Positions 61,687-64,000 of a DNA stretch of 64,000 nt are shown here, one piece after another. Location: assembly GCF_001305675.1 (NCBI RefSeq), contig NZ_CP011853.1:124001-188000 (forward strand). The letters run 5' to 3'. Position 1 is the first letter of the stretch; each line of letters starts with the position of its first letter. The notes below the pieces were generated by a model. The model did not search any database, was not told the DNA's origin, and saw only the letters and a list, made by a program, of their open reading frames with translations. The stretch is from Gordonia phthalatica (GTDB taxonomy: Bacteria; Actinomycetota; Actinomycetes; Mycobacteriales; Mycobacteriaceae). Position numbers and translations under genes: made by a program.

Positions 61687-62742
61687 TCAGGGCGACGTGT
61701 GACTGTGTGCGGCGATGAAGTTCGCGGCCTCGCGGACGGCGGTGCGTGATTCGGAACTGAAGTACGGAAACATCTGGAACACGTGGCCCTGCCCGCGCCA
61801 CTCCTGCAGCTCCGACTCGCCGCCGGCATCCAGGAGGAGGCGATGGATGGTGCGGGCGTCGTCGGCCATGATCTCCCGGGCACCCACCTGGATCAGAGCG
61901 GGCGGCAGATCCATGTCGGACGACAGCTTCACCCGCATCCGCGGATGATTCGGGTCGGCGGCACCGGAGTACAGGTCTAGGAACCGCCGCGCGCCGGCGA
62001 CGTCGATGAGCGGGTCGCGGACACCGCTCGCCTCGAGCTGTCGGGCGAGTTCGAACGACGGATCGTACAGCGGGGAGAACAGCATCATCGCGCGCGGCTG
62101 CGGCACCCCGTCGAGGTGATTCGACGCGATCAGGTCAAGCGCCAGGTGCCCGCCGGCGGAATCGCCCGCGACGACGATCTGCTTCGCGTCGAAGCCCTGC
62201 CGAAGCAGCCAGCGGTAACCGCGGATGGCGTCGTCGCCCGCGGCGGGCCACCGGTGCTCGGGGCCCATCCGGTAGTCGAGACTGAACGCGCCGATCCCGG
62301 AACGATGCGTCAACCTGGACACCAGGCCTCGGTGGGTGCGCGGTGAGCAGATCACGTAGCCGCTGCCGTGCAGGTAGTACAGAATCGGTCGCCCGGACGC
62401 TGGATCGGGGACGCTGTCACCGCCGCCGCGCTCGTGGAGCCATTCGCCGCGCACCTGGCCGCCGCCGGTGTGCTCGTGCACCGGTGTGGTCCGGGTGTCC
62501 TTGGGGACTGGACTGAGCAACGACAGCCCGCGGTTCACACCGGGGCGAGCGGCCGACAGCAGCACCGGGCTCAACGCCGCACCGCGTCCGGCGACGGCCA
62601 TCAGCGGCCTCGACGCGACGGTCGTCTTCGAGAACGCGCGTGCACGGAACGAAACACGAGACGCGACCGGCTGTGACGTGGAATACACAATGAGACTGTA
62701 TCTTCTTTTTGCCTCATCGCTGGGGAAGTGGAATACTGACAT
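61687..62742 (-). CDS. Alpha/beta hydrolase of the hormone-sensitive lipase family
   Basis: About 351 aa. The oxyanion motif reads HGSGY (usually HGGGY), the nucleophile is in GDSAGG, the acid in the DPLIDVAG region and the His in GQGHVFQ, all family-typical. It probably hydrolyses short-chain esters or lipids in the cytoplasm. The start is uncertain: ATG at 62742 has no ribosome site; GTG at 62688 lies 6 bases after a TACAGT that could be a leaderless -10, and would remove a poorly conserved leader. It is convergent with the permease. Confidence 0.82.
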   Translation of the reverse strand: MSVFHFPSDEAKRRYSLIVYSTSQPVASRVSFRARAFSKTTVASRPLMAVAGRGAALSPVLLSAARPGVNRGLSLLSPVPKDTRTTPVHEHTGGGQVRGEWLHERGGGDSVPDPASGRPILYYLHGSGYVICSPRTHRGLVSRLTHRSGIGAFSLDYRMGPEHRWPAAGDDAIRGYRWLLRQGFDAKQIVVAGDSAGGHLALDLIASNHLDGVPQPRAMMLFSPLYDPSFELARQLEASGVRDPLIDVAGARRFLDLYSGAADPNHPRMRVKLSSDMDLPPALIQVGAREIMADDARTIHRLLLDAGGESELQEWRGQGHVFQMFPYFSSESRTAVREAANFIAAHSHTSP

Positions 62743-62899
62743 CACTGCGCTCTGTGTTTCGCCGGTGTTTCCCTCCGGTTGCAGAGCGGGCCAGCAATGA
62801 AGCTGATTCCCCGGGCGGTGCGATCATCCGCGCCGACATCTACCGGGACTCTCCAGTACGTAGTTAGTGCGCAGCGTGGCGTACGGAGTAGGCAGATTC

Positions 62900-64000
62900 A
62901 TGAATCACATGCCGGGGCCCATCGGGCTCTACGATCCCGCCCATGAGCACGACGCGTGTGGCGTCGCATTCGTCGTCGACATCCATGGTCGTCGCAGTCG
63001 CGACATCGTCGAGAAGTCGATCAAGGCACTCGAGAACCTCGAGCACCGCGGTGCCCAGGGAGCCGAGCCGAACACCGGCGACGGCGCGGGCATCATGATC
63101 CAGGTCCCGGACCGCTTCCTGCGCGAAGAGGTCGAGTTCGAGCTCCCCGAACAGGGCTCCTACGCCACCGGCATCGCTTTCCTCCCGCAGGCGTCGCACG
63201 ACGTCACGGACGCGATCGACGGCGTCGAGCGGATCGTCGCAGAGCAGGGCCTCGAGGTCTTGGGGTGGCGCGAGGTGCCGATCGACGACAGCACGCTCGG
63301 CGCCCTGGCGCGCGATGCGATGCCGACCTTCAAGCAGCTCTTCGTCGGCGGCGCCGCGGGCATGGACTTGGAGCGCGCGACCTATGTGGTCCGCAAGCGC
63401 GTCCAGAACGAGCTCGGCGACAAGGGCGCCGGTCAGGGCGAGGCCGGCCGGGAGACCGTCTACTTCCCGAGCCTGTCGGGCCAGACCCTGGTCTACAAGG
63501 GCATGCTGACCACTCCGCAGCTGCGCGCCTTCTACCTGGACCTGCAGGACGAGCGTGTGGAGAGCGCGCTCGGCATGGTCCACAGCCGCTTCTCCACCAA
63601 CACCTTCCCGTCGTGGCCGCTGGCGCACCCCTTCCGTCGCATCGCCCACAACGGCGAGATCAACACCGTCGTCGGCAATGCCAACTGGATGCGCGCCCGC
63701 GAGGCCCTGATCAAGACCGATGTCTTCGGGGCGGAGGCTTCGGCGCTCGACAAGGTCCTGCCGGTCTGCACGCCGGGAGCGTCGGACACCGCGACCTTCG
63801 ACGAGGTCCTGGAACTGCTGCACCTCGGTGGCCGCAGCCTGCCGCACGCCGTCCTGATGATGGTCCCGGAGGCGTGGGAGCACAGCGACACCATGAAGCC
63901 CGAGCATCGGGCGTTCTACGAGTACCACTCGGCGCTGATGGAGCCGTGGGACGGACCGGCGTCGGTCTGCTTCACCGACGGCACCGTGATCGGCGCGGTC
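62900..64000 (+). CDS. gltB: Glutamate synthase large subunit, N-terminal part
   Basis: The gene starts at ATG 62900 and runs off the right edge (367 codons seen). It opens MNHMPGPIGLYDPAHEHDAC, a short propeptide before the nucleophile Cys (residue 21) of the type II glutamine amidotransferase. Next come LEHRGAQGAEPNTGDGAG, VHSRFSTNTFPSWPLAHPFR and AHNGEINTVVGNANWM, all standard GltB. With GltD it makes two glutamates from glutamine and 2-oxoglutarate. GGAGTAGG precedes the ATG. The frame is open without stops to the edge. Confidence 0.96.
   Translation, partial: MNHMPGPIGLYDPAHEHDACGVAFVVDIHGRRSRDIVEKSIKALENLEHRGAQGAEPNTGDGAGIMIQVPDRFLREEVEFELPEQGSYATGIAFLPQASHDVTDAIDGVERIVAEQGLEVLGWREVPIDDSTLGALARDAMPTFKQLFVGGAAGMDLERATYVVRKRVQNELGDKGAGQGEAGRETVYFPSLSGQTLVYKGMLTTPQLRAFYLDLQDERVESALGMVHSRFSTNTFPSWPLAHPFRRIAHNGEINTVVGNANWMRAREALIKTDVFGAEASALDKVLPVCTPGASDTATFDEVLELLHLGGRSLPHAVLMMVPEAWEHSDTMKPEHRAFYEYHSALMEPWDGPASVCFTDGTVIGAV

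Noticed and set aside
1..64000. tRNA, rRNA, riboswitch or prophage genes
   Set aside because: No cloverleaf-like or conserved RNA segments and no integrase, portal or capsid-like proteins were recognised; a covariance-model scan would settle small RNAs.

Overview
The window is 64 kb of high-GC DNA from a mycolic-acid-type actinobacterium (order Mycobacteriales; Gordonia, Williamsia or a relative is my best guess). The evidence is a mycothiol-dependent formaldehyde dehydrogenase, LpqL-like and other lipoproteins, a DUF222/HNH gene, GTG starts, leaderless-looking genes and codon use. No rRNA, tRNA or CRISPR array was seen. gltB at the right edge and one near-parS site (18507-18522) would fit a position in the origin-proximal part of the chromosome, but this is inference.

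Layout. 0-6.7 kb: HNH gene fragment, AhpD-like enzyme, CoA-transferase, a coupled pair of secreted proteins (one is lipase-like but lacks the catalytic serine), and an ECF41-type sigma factor facing its AhpD-like target across a near-perfect ECF41 promoter. 6.8-16.7 kb: a complete bacterial microcompartment locus of the Rhodococcus/Mycobacterium (RMM, or aminoacetone-utilisation) type: permease, aminoalcohol-phosphate phospholyase, CoA-acylating aldehyde dehydrogenase, two BMC-T, one PduM-like protein, BMC-P, BMC-H, aminopropanol kinase, SDR and a GntR/UTRA regulator. The genes sit 0-50 bp apart, often with TGATG overlaps. Likely flow: amino-propanol or aminoacetone is imported, interconverted by the SDR, phosphorylated, split to propionaldehyde, and oxidised to propionyl-CoA in the shell.

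16.7-22.2 kb: a frameshifted hydrolase, a SCO6745-family gene, a TetR/MFS drug-efflux pair and a TetR/thioesterase divergent pair. 22.2-31 kb: a lipoprotein-rich stretch (M28 aminopeptidase, three related Cys-rich lipoproteins, a NERD membrane protein, two tandem lipoproteins) with an AmiS/UreI channel. 30.9-43.7 kb: gdhA, a large HTH-nSTAND-WD40 protein, TauE, two small proteins, nagA, a Lys/Ala/Pro-rich Rho-N protein, the mscR-MBL pair for formaldehyde, and a SulP transporter.

43.9-48.4 kb is a decaying locus: an M15/DUF5715-like peptidase gene split by an IS30 element (3-bp AGG target duplication; removing the IS restores the frame), then asnB and an SDR gene each carrying one apparent single-base frameshift. 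48.4-53.8 kb: YccF, small membrane and secreted proteins, LemA/DUF2207 and a catalase. 53.9-61.6 kb: a probable catabolic module under an RpiR regulator (two enoyl-CoA hydratases, an ADP-forming acyl-CoA synthetase, a C45 amide-bond hydrolase and an amino-acid permease), linked by shared TGCAA/TTGCA inverted repeats. The window ends in an HSL-type hydrolase and the 5' part of gltB.
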